From positions 1 through 41,615 of the forward strand of contig CAUJGS010000023.1 of the NCBI GenBank assembly GCA_963170185.1: a DNA stretch of 41,615 nt, written 5' to 3'. The stretch comes from Bdellovibrionota bacterium. GTDB taxonomy: Bacteria > Bdellovibrionota > Bdellovibrionia > Bdellovibrionales > JAMPXM01. The stretch's first letter is position 1. The number at the start of each line of letters is the position of its first letter. Below the pieces are notes generated by a model. It had not been told where the DNA came from and ran no database searches. It was given only the letters and a program-made list of their open reading frames with translations. Made by a program: the position numbers and the translations under genes. Below, piece after piece: positions 33,401 to 40,520 of the stretch.

Positions 33401-36313
33401 AGAATAAAATCCGCCGACGACACGTTTTCTATGCGAGGTGTACTCGGTTCGATAAGCTTCGACCACGTACTTCACGCCAGGAACTTTCTGACCGTTCGGT
33501 CGAACAACGACACCACCGACGGTGGCGTTGCCGGCCTTTGCCAACCAAGTTTCAGACTTAAGGCCCACGATTAAGTCGCTTGGAAGCAAGCGCACGGTTC
33601 CGCGACCTGTCTTCACTTCGCCGTTTGGATCTCGGTATTCCATCTCGACGTTCAACGAACGAACCGCCATCACCGTAGGCAGACCGTTGATCATGATCGA
33701 AGCCCCACCGTTTCCATCCAGTTTCAAAGACTGGTTGGAAACGAAGTTCAGATCCGCTTCCTGATTGGAGTCTTGTGATCTGACCGAAGTCCCTAGACGA
33801 ACCGCCTTCGAGTAGAAGGTGTAGTCGCTTGCGCCAGGAAACTCCGGGCGGAACGAATCGCGCTCAAGCGCCGCGCGAATTTTTACCGGAAGCTCGCGCG
33901 CGGGTCCTCCGGCAAGATAGTTGGCCGAGAGGTCGACTTTCGCCGCACCCGGCTGAACCAGGTTTTCACCTTGAATCTTAACCGTGCTCTCCATCAGCGG
34001 AAGTCGGTACTCTTCGACCACGAAGTTTCCGACCGACTGAGCATCCCAATCGTAATCGTTATCGCCGTCGGTTCCGGTTGCCTTTTGCCGCATCGGTTTT
34101 TGCGAAAGCTTGATCTCATAAAAACCAAAGCTTGCTGTTTTTGGAATAGCAAACTGCGAAGCCACCGTTCCCGTCGCCGGATCAAACTTGATCGGAAGCT
34201 CAAAGACTTTTCCGGTGGCGTTGTGAGTGATCGTGATCCGCTTAGGCATGCGGTCTTGCGGGAACATGCGGAAACCTGTTTCCGTGCGATCACGCAAGAA
34301 AACTTTGAAGTTCAACGTTTCGCCCGCCTGAATCACGGCGCGATCCAAAACCGCGTGCGCCGAAATCGGACCCCATGGAGCACGAACGTACTCCGAGTTC
34401 AGATTGAAACGATACTGCTCGATTCCTTTATTCCAGCTTGATGAAACGAAACTGAAGTCATTCCCCGACTTCGCGAACACAAAGAGCTCGCAGCGCTCGC
34501 CATAAGTTCCTTGCTTGTCATCCCACGCGCACGGAAGCTTTGCATTCGTACGGAAAATCCCTTGCGCGTCGGCTTTGCCTTGAACAACGGGATTGCCGTC
34601 ACCATCGACAATCGTGATATCCGCGCCTGGAACGACTTGAGCTTTGTCCAAAGTCGTAACCCAAACCAGCGACGAGTCGCGCCCACGCTTAAAATGCACG
34701 GACAGGTTCGTCACCAAGGCCGCCGAAGCGACGTACATCGTGCCGCCCTCCAAAAGCGCCTCGCCTAGGCGCGGGCTTTGTACTTCGACGATGTGAAGTC
34801 CCGGCTCTTTTAACGGAATACCGATCAACTCGAAATCGCGATCCGTTCCCGGACGCGGCACTTGAAACGACTTCGCAGCTCGTACGTCGGCAAATGCCGA
34901 AGAACTTAGCGTGCTACGTGGGTCATCGCCGTAACCCCAGTTCTTGTCATTCACGATGCGGTAGTACTCGATGATTTCTTTCGGAGTCGACTTCGAGCTA
35001 AAATTGATCGTCTTCGCCGGATAACCAACCGTTGCCGCCGCCAAGTGCTTTTCAACATTTCGCACGGAAACCGGAAGAACCGGATCCGCATTGAGTTCAA
35101 GAATCCCGAAGGGTGCGGCGAACTTCACGAGCGGCGAATACTCATCCGTCTTAACCACGAGCGGAAACTTCGGCTGATTCACCAGACCGCGCCCGGTTTC
35201 GTCTTGCAAAGACTTTGGCAAAACCACTTTGAATTCCACTTGAGCAGGAAACGGAGCCTTGAACGTGAGCGATGTGATGCCAGACTCCGGATCGACCTTT
35301 TCACGATTCTTTGGATCGTCGGCCAATTCGACCGGCTTCCAAACTTGTCCCTTGGGGCCTACAAGCTGCGCACCCGCAAGTGCTTTACGCTTAATCGAAG
35401 CCGTGAAGTCCACACGCATATCGAGAATTGGGTTGCAAGGCCGTTCGGGATTCACGCGCTCACAGCTAAACTTCGCCGTGAACTCCTCCATGACAGCGAA
35501 TTGCTGCTTGAACACATCGCTTGTCGGCACCTTCGCTGTCGAAAGAATGCCCTTTGGCCACACGATCACGACCTGACTCGCTTCAGGAAATTTGGTCAAT
35601 CCCGCAAGCACGACAAATCGGTCAAACGGCTGACCCACCGGAAATGCAGTCCCTTTTGCAGGAACTTTTTCAAGAAGCTCGCGGTACTTGCTCCATTGCC
35701 AATCGCGTTCGATCACCGCGCGCAAAACCTGCTCGCGTTCTGCGCCCAAAATCACGCGCGACTTGATCTGGCTTGCGATCGACTTGCTAGACTCAAAGTA
35801 CACCTGGCTTTCAATGGAGGCCTTGTCCATCGGCGAGTCGAACTCAAAAACAAAGTATTGACCAGGTTCGATGTGTCCGTACTGAGGCGTGTAGCGCAAG
35901 ATCGTCGGTCCACCCGTCGAAAACTCGTAGAGACCAGAATGTTTGAGTGTCGCACCAGCCAAAGTCGACGTCGTCTTTACCACCACCTGGCAGCGCACAC
36001 CCGTTGGCAGCGGTTTGTTGAAATCATACGAATAAACTTTCGAATCAACCCAGCGACCTGAACCCGGGTAGTTTCCAGCCTTGGTCTCGCCGCCAACCTT
36101 ACACGAAACCTCCACCGGAGCCGTCGCCTTCGGATCTCCCATCGGCACCATCTCGTGGGAAAACTTCACCAAGACCTGCTGCGCCCCTCGTACCGCCCCA
36201 CTTGGTGTCACCGACAAGATCTCTTGCGCCGAGGCTTCTGCTCCAAGGAACATCGTCAATCCGGGAATCAGCCCCAAAAGGACCGTGACCATAAAACGTG
36301 CGATCAAACGCAT
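30464..36313 (-). CDS. Bacterial alpha-2-macroglobulin family protein
   Basis: A 1949-residue periplasmic protease trap, the largest gene in the window. A signal peptide ends at AEASAQ; there is no lipobox Cys, so unlike the E. coli YfhM lipoprotein it should be soluble or exported by signal peptidase I. A series of beta-sandwich (macroglobulin) domains fills the first two-thirds. A Gly/Pro-rich patch (PPGGGGGESMES) just before the conserved ELFEPVLKWIPAL block is a plausible bait-like loop. The thioester motif is CYEQ (Cys1473) in YPYTCYEQLAS, matching the reactive C-x-E-Q. GGAGG six bases before the ATG fixes the start. It is coupled to pbpC. Protease trapping is known for the family and inferred here. 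Confidence 0.95.
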   Translation of the reverse strand: MRLIARFMVTVLLGLIPGLTMFLGAEASAQEILSVTPSGAVRGAQQVLVKFSHEMVPMGDPKATAPVEVSCKVGGETKAGNYPGSGRWVDSKVYSYDFNKPLPTGVRCQVVVKTTSTLAGATLKHSGLYEFSTGGPTILRYTPQYGHIEPGQYFVFEFDSPMDKASIESQVYFESSKSIASQIKSRVILGAEREQVLRAVIERDWQWSKYRELLEKVPAKGTAFPVGQPFDRFVVLAGLTKFPEASQVVIVWPKGILSTAKVPTSDVFKQQFAVMEEFTAKFSCERVNPERPCNPILDMRVDFTASIKRKALAGAQLVGPKGQVWKPVELADDPKNREKVDPESGITSLTFKAPFPAQVEFKVVLPKSLQDETGRGLVNQPKFPLVVKTDEYSPLVKFAAPFGILELNADPVLPVSVRNVEKHLAAATVGYPAKTINFSSKSTPKEIIEYYRIVNDKNWGYGDDPRSTLSSSAFADVRAAKSFQVPRPGTDRDFELIGIPLKEPGLHIVEVQSPRLGEALLEGGTMYVASAALVTNLSVHFKRGRDSSLVWVTTLDKAQVVPGADITIVDGDGNPVVQGKADAQGIFRTNAKLPCAWDDKQGTYGERCELFVFAKSGNDFSFVSSSWNKGIEQYRFNLNSEYVRAPWGPISAHAVLDRAVIQAGETLNFKVFLRDRTETGFRMFPQDRMPKRITITHNATGKVFELPIKFDPATGTVASQFAIPKTASFGFYEIKLSQKPMRQKATGTDGDNDYDWDAQSVGNFVVEEYRLPLMESTVKIQGENLVQPGAAKVDLSANYLAGGPARELPVKIRAALERDSFRPEFPGASDYTFYSKAVRLGTSVRSQDSNQEADLNFVSNQSLKLDGNGGASIMINGLPTVMAVRSLNVEMEYRDPNGEVKTGRGTVRLLPSDLIVGLKSETWLAKAGNATVGGVVVRPNGQKVPGVKYVVEAYRTEYTSHRKRVVGGFYSYDSSEKTVSLGAICQGQSDAKGEFVCEAKKLPTGSVTLQARVLDSKGRPTLANVGVSVYEESEMWWWDPSDSDRVDLLPEKANYQAGEKAKFVLRTPFPESKVLVTVEREGVVEAFVRDIKRENPVFEVPIRGDFAPNVFVSAVAIRGRVGNPKPTALLDLARPTVKMGAAKILVGWKSHELKVTVTPEKPRYQARQKVKSKIKVVRADGQPLKDGEVTIAVVDEALSLLRKNWSVELLSGMMNERGWAVSTSTSQVQVVGKRHYGSKARPPGGGGGESMESRELFEPVLKWIPALKLNASGEADVEFDLNDSITRFKIHAIAISGANHFGSGAATITSSKDLILYSGFAPVVRDGDRIQNALTVRNTTSKAMKVDLEVKSPEAAKLGKPAAFDLAANQSRTMYVPVTVPPGIKALSYEIVAKDVSGTARDALKIKTRVDEAVPASVQQATLLQLQPSGKLTVQQPKEAMPNRGGVAIDAKSSLVASLLGVRTYMEEYPYTCYEQLASKAVATESKADLRKLIQEMPSYMDGLGLLKYFPTSMCGSPQLSRYILTLVKMSGENIPPDSLSRVLGGLESWLNGNYSCRSWWDEHTAQTHRDQGKILVIDAMSRWGRFKVEYVKPLLIQPNTWSTHAVATLATLARREATFPNREQVMKEAETIVRARLNYQGTGLSLQNPMDWEARWVLFSSLDSEAQAVFDMILEAVAAGDKTWSDEAPRMARGIQARQKRGVWDSTMANAVGTLNLHRFASIFEKEKVTGNTHINSPGSNAALDWGKEPRGSSFLLNWPEGSQTKPVEMKMEHKGAGRPWILAQMKAAIPLKGPRDLGYLVSRRVAKVSDTGQLQATGIKWKNGDIAEVTLTITAKYDHPWVVVRDPVPAGATLLGGSLDGSSKIMARTSVAKPKPGEVSAWPTEFEERSFSHFTSYVGYLMKGTYQTKYRVRLNSTGVFKLPPTRVEAMYTPENFGEAPIADWVIE

Positions 36314-36401
36314 GAGAAGCCTCCGAGATGAAAATTCAACCAGTCGTCCAATATGGAAAGCCGTATTGGACCTATGAAAAGCGCTGGCGTCGATGTCTGT
36401 T

Positions 36402-36505
36402 GCGTCGCTTCAGCCTCCGGCTTCCGCTGCCCGCCGTGCAGAGCACGGGCGGGATCGAGCGTCGCTTCAGCCTCCGGCTTGAAGCTGCCCGCCGTGCAGA
36501 GCACG
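36402..36505. repeat. Two copies of a REP-like palindromic repeat
   Basis: A unit of about 46 bp occurs at 36402-36447 and again at 36459-36505, nearly identical. Each copy has a small hairpin (AGCC-TCC-GGCT) and an element ending GCCGTGCAGAGCACG. In copy 1 the second part folds as CCCGCC/GGGCGGG with a one-base bulge; in copy 2 GCTTCA pairs with TGAAGC around the first hairpin. They lie in the 268-base gap between the divergent macroglobulin and EVE genes, where REP elements are typical. I see no third copy in this window. Confidence 0.6.
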
Positions 36506-36581
36506 ATTGGCTTTGAAGAATGCCTCCTAGGCATGCTAGCTGTCTTCTGAGCAAAGAAGTCGCAACCGGGAGCTTAAAACT

Positions 36582-37103
36582 GTGTCCAAAGCCGCAAATC
36601 AGCCACAATACTGGCTTCTGAAGTCCGAGCCGGAAACCTACCCGATTGAACAATTCAAAAAGGATAAAAAAACGCTCTGGACGGGCGTCAGAAATTTCCA
36701 GGCCCGGGGTTTCATGATTGGAACACCTTCTACACCGCCCAAAAAAGCTCCTGCCTACGAACCGATGAGAGTCGGCGATTATTTTTTGTTTTATCACTCC
36801 AATGCCGAGCCCTCGGCCTGCATGGGCATCGGTCGAATCGAAAAACTGAATCAAGTCGACCCGACACAGTTTGATAAAAAATCCGACTCGTTCGAACCCA
36901 AGGCGACCAAAGAAAAACCGGTTTGGTTTTGCTGTGAGTGCTCGTTCGTCGAGCAGTTTAGTACGGCCGTGAGCTTGGACATGATTCGAAATGAAAAGTC
37001 GCTCTCCAAAATGCTTCTCTTGGCACGCGGAAGCCGCCTTTCGATTCAACCCGTGCGCCAAGACGAATTTGAAACGATCCGCAAAATGGGTCGGCAGAAA
37101 TAA
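36582..37103 (+). CDS. EVE-domain protein
   Basis: A 173-residue member of the EVE family, related to human THYN1. The N-terminus YWLLKSEPETYPIEQF and W-x-GVRNFQAR, then GDYFLFYHSN, IGRIEKLNQVDPTQF, and the C-terminal LLARGSRLSIQPV are typical. EVE domains resemble YTH and ASCH/PUA-like folds and bind modified bases in DNA or RNA. It starts with GTG at 36582, with GGGAG nine bases upstream. It leads a run of translation and tRNA-related genes, with the dus gene 37 bases downstream, so an RNA-modification context is suggestive. Confidence 0.92.
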   Translation: MSKAANQPQYWLLKSEPETYPIEQFKKDKKTLWTGVRNFQARGFMIGTPSTPPKKAPAYEPMRVGDYFLFYHSNAEPSACMGIGRIEKLNQVDPTQFDKKSDSFEPKATKEKPVWFCCECSFVEQFSTAVSLDMIRNEKSLSKMLLLARGSRLSIQPVRQDEFETIRKMGRQK

Positions 37104-37140
37104 CAAGAGTCCTAACGAAAGAACTAGTGAGAGTAACTGC

Positions 37141-38151
37141 GTGATCGCCCTTTCGACCGGATCAAAATCTCAAGTGATTGCGCTCGCCCCTATGGAGGGC
37201 GTGGTCGATGACATCACACGCGATCTTTTGACGAAAATCGGCGGCATCGACCTCGTCGTTACGGAATTCATTCGTGTCCTAGGCCTCACCTTGCCGGATC
37301 ATGTTTTTTACCGCGATGCTTCGGAACTGAAAACCGAGGGTGCAGGAAAATCACACACCGCCGCAGGCACACCACTTCTTGTTCAGCTCTTGGGCTCGGA
37401 CCCCGAATCGCTTGCCGCCAACGCCCGCGTAGCACTCTCGCTTGGAGCAGTCGGCATCGATCTCAACTTCGGTTGCCCAGCTAAAACCGTAAATCGTCAC
37501 GACGGCGGAGCCACGCTCTTAAAAGACCCCACCCGCATCGAAAGCATCGTGCGAGCAGTTCGCGAGGCGATTCCAAACACGCACTCCGTTTCGGCCAAAG
37601 TACGCTTAGGTTTTCACGACAAGAGTCTTCACCGAGAGATCGCCCAAGCCGCGGAGGCCGGTGGAGCAAGCTGGCTCACCGTTCATGCTCGCACACGCGA
37701 TGAGGGTTACAAGCCTCCCGCACACTGGGAGTATATCGGCCTTATGCGTGAAGCGGTCGGAATTCCAGTGATTGCCAATGGCGAAGTCTGGACACCAGAA
37801 GACTACCATCGCATGCGGGAGGTCTCTGGCTGCGAGCACGCGATGATCGGCCGAGGTCTGCTTGCTCGTCCAAGCCTTGCTCTAGAGTGTAAGGGCGAAA
37901 GCGACCTCTGGCCCTGGGAAAAGGTCTTCCCCTTTGTCGTCGACTTCGTACACGCCTCCAATCAGCCGCCAAGAGGCCAACCCGCCGGAGGCCAAAGCCG
38001 CGGCTCGCGATTCGCTTCAGCTCGCTTAAAACAATGGCTCAAAAGTTTGCAAAAAACTTATCCGGAAGCCGCCGCGCTCTTTGAGAGACTCAAAACTCGC
38101 GATACTATAGAACCTAGTGACCTCACCACACTGCAAGAGGTCGGAGTATGA
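37141..38151 (+). CDS. tRNA-dihydrouridine synthase
   Basis: A 336-residue FMN enzyme that reduces uridine to dihydrouridine in tRNA. The family boxes are clear: ALAPMEGVVDDITRDL, PLLVQLLGSDPESLA, DLNFGCPAKTVNRHDGGATLL with the catalytic Cys, TVHARTRDEGYKPPAHWE, IPVIANGEVWTPED, and MIGRGLLARPSL. The PMEG start and a C-terminal helical domain resemble DusC more than DusA or DusB, but I leave the subgroup open. The GTG at 37141 follows GAGAG; an upstream in-frame extension would run into the EVE gene and is not needed. Its stop overlaps the glutaredoxin ATG. Confidence 0.93.
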   Translation: MIALSTGSKSQVIALAPMEGVVDDITRDLLTKIGGIDLVVTEFIRVLGLTLPDHVFYRDASELKTEGAGKSHTAAGTPLLVQLLGSDPESLAANARVALSLGAVGIDLNFGCPAKTVNRHDGGATLLKDPTRIESIVRAVREAIPNTHSVSAKVRLGFHDKSLHREIAQAAEAGGASWLTVHARTRDEGYKPPAHWEYIGLMREAVGIPVIANGEVWTPEDYHRMREVSGCEHAMIGRGLLARPSLALECKGESDLWPWEKVFPFVVDFVHASNQPPRGQPAGGQSRGSRFASARLKQWLKSLQKTYPEAAALFERLKTRDTIEPSDLTTLQEVGV

Positions 38152-38423
38152 ATATGTCTAGCACACCAAAAGTCGTCGTTTACTCAAAAGACTATTGCCC
38201 CTACTGCGACCGCGCCAAGGCTCTGCTAAAATCCAAAGGCGTCGCTTTTGAGGCGATTGAACTTCAAAATCACCCAGGGGAATTCGAAAAACTCAAAGCA
38301 CGCACTGGCTTGATGACGGTTCCGCAGATTTTCATCGGCGAAGAACTTGTTGGTGGTTACTCGGACCTTGCGGATCTTGATCGCGACGGCACTCTGGATA
38401 AAAAGTTGGGTCTTACGAAATGA
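38148..38423 (+). CDS. grxC: Glutaredoxin, dithiol type
   Basis: A 91-residue Grx3-type glutaredoxin that reduces disulfides with glutathione. The active site CPYC is at 17-20; the TVPQIFIGEELVGGYSDL block holds the cis-Pro and glutathione site. The first ATG (38148) overlaps the dus stop (ATGA), with GAGG seven bases upstream; a second ATG two codons later has GGAG seven bases upstream and is about as likely. It ends by overlapping the SUI1 gene. Confidence 0.93.
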   Translation: MNMSSTPKVVVYSKDYCPYCDRAKALLKSKGVAFEAIELQNHPGEFEKLKARTGLMTVPQIFIGEELVGGYSDLADLDRDGTLDKKLGLTK

Positions 38424-38779
38424 GCAACTCGAAACTCGTTTGGTCGGATGACCCAAAAGACCGCGCGAAACTCGATGCGGAAGCCGGCAAAGCCAAAACC
38501 AAAGAAGCCTCTGACGAGTTTGTGAAAAGCACGAACTGGGTCGCGGTGTTTCGCCTAGAAAAAAGTGGTCGTGGCGGAAAGACCGTCACCGTAATCGATC
38601 AGCTTCCCAAACAAGAGATCTTCCTTCGCGATCTCTGCAAGGAGCTGAAAAACAAGTGCGGAACCGGCGGCACCTACTCAATCGAAGGAAAAGAAGGCTT
38701 GATCGAAATCCAAGGCGACAAACGAGACGCCATCAAAGCCATTTTCACGAAAAAGGGCTATCGCTTTAAGGGGATGTAA
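38420..38779 (+). CDS. SUI1/YciH-family translation factor
   Basis: A 119-residue protein with the SUI1/eIF1 fold in the second half: VFRLEKSGRGGKTVTVIDQLP, LRDLCKELKNKCGTGGTY, IEIQGDKRDAIKAIFTKKGY. Bacterial YciH homologues bind the 30S subunit and discriminate against wrong start codons. The N-terminal 45 residues are charged and disordered. Its ATG overlaps the grxC stop (ATGA), so dus, grxC and this gene are probably translated from one mRNA. No terminator is seen after it. Confidence 0.93.
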   Translation: MSNSKLVWSDDPKDRAKLDAEAGKAKTKEASDEFVKSTNWVAVFRLEKSGRGGKTVTVIDQLPKQEIFLRDLCKELKNKCGTGGTYSIEGKEGLIEIQGDKRDAIKAIFTKKGYRFKGM

Positions 38780-39022
38780 TCCACTTCGTCCACGCCGTGA
38801 ACGCCAGAGCGAGCCTCTTCTTGAACGTCCAATTCGAGACATGTCGAATGTTTTCGATAGTGTCGATATCCTCGACGACCTAAGCTCGAACGTTTAAAAA
38901 TGTGCCGACCATCTCGTCCAAGCAAGTTCGGCGCAGAGCGATTGTGAAACAACGCCCATCTTCTCAAATCGAAGCACGGCCCATCACCTGCATCTCTTGA
39001 GTTCTTGAATACGGAGGTCAAG
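38780..39022. other. Gap between the SUI1 gene and the small exported protein
   Basis: No convincing gene on either strand. A 5-bp inverted repeat GTCGA-TATCC-TCGAC lies at about 38858-38872. The stretch must contain the promoter of the next gene, but no consensus box stands out. Confidence 0.4.
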
Positions 39023-39319
39023 ATGAAACGCTCCCAGCGCTACACCTCAAAACTGATCACAGGCGCATTGGCTACCGCAACCGCCGTGACGCTGTTGATA
39101 GGTCTCTCCACACTGGCTCTTGCACCCGTCAACCAAGCATTTGGCCAAGGATCGCCGTCTTGTGAATCAGCCCATGTGAGTTTACATGAAGCGAAGTCCT
39201 GGGTGGCTCGCTACGAACCGCTTGCTTCGCGTGGAGGCTTCTATCGCAAGGCCTACGAACAGGCTTTAGGCGAAAGCACGTCAGCTCATTCAAAACTCCA
39301 AGCGGCTTGCGGACTCTAA
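39023..39319 (+). CDS. Small exported protein of unknown function
   Basis: A 98-residue protein. Residues 1-40 form a long signal peptide (basic start, LATATAVTLLIGLSTLALA core, ending near AFG). The mature part of about 58 residues is helical with two cysteines (SCESAHV and AACGL) that could form one disulfide, with YEPLASRGGFYRKAYEQAL between. GGAGG five bases before the ATG at 39023 sets the start; an upstream TTG is not needed. I know no family. It is next to the MAPEG remnant, but on the other strand. Confidence 0.75.
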   Translation: MKRSQRYTSKLITGALATATAVTLLIGLSTLALAPVNQAFGQGSPSCESAHVSLHEAKSWVARYEPLASRGGFYRKAYEQALGESTSAHSKLQAACGL

Positions 39320-39342
39320 AAACGATTGCCTAGGAACGATTA

Positions 39343-39619
39343 CTAGGAAACCGCCGAAAGCGCGAGCTGTCCCCACATCGCGACAATCGTCAGCCATGCA
39401 AGCGCAATGGTCAGGCTATTGGCCTGACCGACCTGCATGTGCGCCAAACACGTGATAAAAAACAAGAGCGGAACTTGATACTGCTTTAAACTGATTGTCG
39501 TAATGTCGACCAACAACAACGATCGCCTCCGGAGGCGCCTCTCCGATTTGCGCGCGATAGAACTTCGCTTTTACCACGTCCTCCGCTGAAGGCGTTTTCA
39601 GCCTAACTCCGTTTTCCAT
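39343..39619 (-). pseudogene. Frameshifted remnant of a MAPEG-family membrane protein
   Basis: Two frames together read like a MAPEG (MAPEG/YecN-type) protein. The first, from ATG at 39619, gives VVKAKFYRAQIGEAPPEA and VGRHYDNQF, which match the conserved loop and the R-x-x-x-N of the family. The second, offset by one base near 39485 (around TTTAAAG), continues KQYQVPLLFFITCLAHM and LTIALAWLTIVAMW, matching the P-x-LF and LAW helices, and ends at TAG 39345. The usual first membrane helix and the final R-x-x-H helix are missing, so the gene is truncated as well as frameshifted. It overlaps the 3' end of the methyltransferase gene. A perfect 8-bp hairpin (39409-39429) lies within it. A sequencing error could explain the shift, but not the missing ends. 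Confidence 0.5.
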
Positions 39620-40308
39620 AGATGCACAAGACCCGTCCCGCGAATCGGCTCCAGCTGTTCCCAGCAAAACCCAAGCTCTTTGCTTAACGCCGTTAGCGCA
39701 CCCGCACGGTCGATGCCGTGATCCGCAAGATCACGAAGTAAAAAAATCGCCTCACCCGTCTCAGGTTTAAGACAGAAGTCGACGACACGAACAAAGTCTT
39801 CAAACCCGGCGTCTAAAAAGAAACGCGAGTGAGCTTTCACTTTGTTCGGCGGCAGGCGGCCTTGGCTTGCCTCAAAATACGGCGGGTTCGACAAGATCAG
39901 ATCAAATCGCGACCGAAAACCCATGGCTTCGTCTCTCAATACCTCTTTGAAATTTTCTCGTACAAATTTGGCGCTCAAACGCTCGCGTTCACTTGAATCC
40001 AATTCCGAAAGCAATGTCTCGAGATTGATCTGGAAATGCTCCCGATACTCTTCTTGGATCTCAAGAAAGGTCCAGCTTCGCACAAAACGCGGCGTGAGCA
40101 GATTTCCAAGCCGTAACCGCTGACGAAGTCGTCTCTCGGTTTCCAGGCCCACAACTCCACACCCCGAACAGAGATCAAGAGCTTCGAAGGCCTTCGGTGC
40201 CGCGGCGTTACTCCCCGCCCACTTTTCCATAACGATCCGGCTTGCGCGATCGGCCAGCTCGATAGAGTCATGAGAAAACGGAGCACCTGGCGGTTGTGAG
40301 TAAGACAT
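39598..40308 (-). CDS. TrmN6-like tRNA (adenine-N6)-methyltransferase
   Basis: A 236-residue SAM-dependent methyltransferase. The SAM site is ALDLCSGCGVVGLE (about 43-56), and the amino-methylating motif is NPPY (141-144) in FDLILSNPPYFEAS. The arrangement and length resemble YfiC/TrmN6, which methylates A37 of tRNA-Val; a protein or rRNA target is possible, since many NPPY enzymes look alike. GGAGG five bases before the ATG at 40308 sets the start. The end overlaps the ATG of the MAPEG remnant downstream. Confidence 0.88.
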   Translation of the reverse strand: MSYSQPPGAPFSHDSIELADRASRIVMEKWAGSNAAAPKAFEALDLCSGCGVVGLETERRLRQRLRLGNLLTPRFVRSWTFLEIQEEYREHFQINLETLLSELDSSERERLSAKFVRENFKEVLRDEAMGFRSRFDLILSNPPYFEASQGRLPPNKVKAHSRFFLDAGFEDFVRVVDFCLKPETGEAIFLLRDLADHGIDRAGALTALSKELGFCWEQLEPIRGTGLVHLWKTELG

Positions 40309-40418
40309 CTAGCCCTCCTACAAGGTAATCACCAACCGGGGCAATCGCTACATGAGGCATTGAGGTTTGCGACGCCTAGGGCCCTTTCGACACTGAAATA
40401 TTTTGGCCTACCACTTGC

Positions 40419-40431
40419 GATAACAATTATC
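40419..40431. promoter_or_regulatory. Inverted repeat in the promoter region of the edge gene
   Basis: GATAA-CAA-TTATC is a perfect 5-bp inverted repeat in the 212-base gap between the methyltransferase gene (leftward) and the exported coiled-coil gene (rightward). It is the only clear structure in that gap apart from the two ribosome sites. Confidence 0.3.
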
Positions 40432-40520
40432 TGGCTGATCTCGCACCGCTTTTAGGGGAAAAACCTCGGCAAGTTCGGTTGCGTTTCGCCACCACCACAA
40501 CACATAAGAAGGGGTATCAC

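Noticed and set aside
35045-36061. A 338-codon plus-strand frame opposite the macroglobulin gene.
   Set aside because: Antisense to the N-terminal macroglobulin domains; His/Arg-rich with no recognisable features.
39470-39500. Programmed +1 frameshift in the MAPEG remnant.
   Set aside because: There is no slippery stop-codon context, and the conserved first and last helices are missing, so decay is the simpler explanation.
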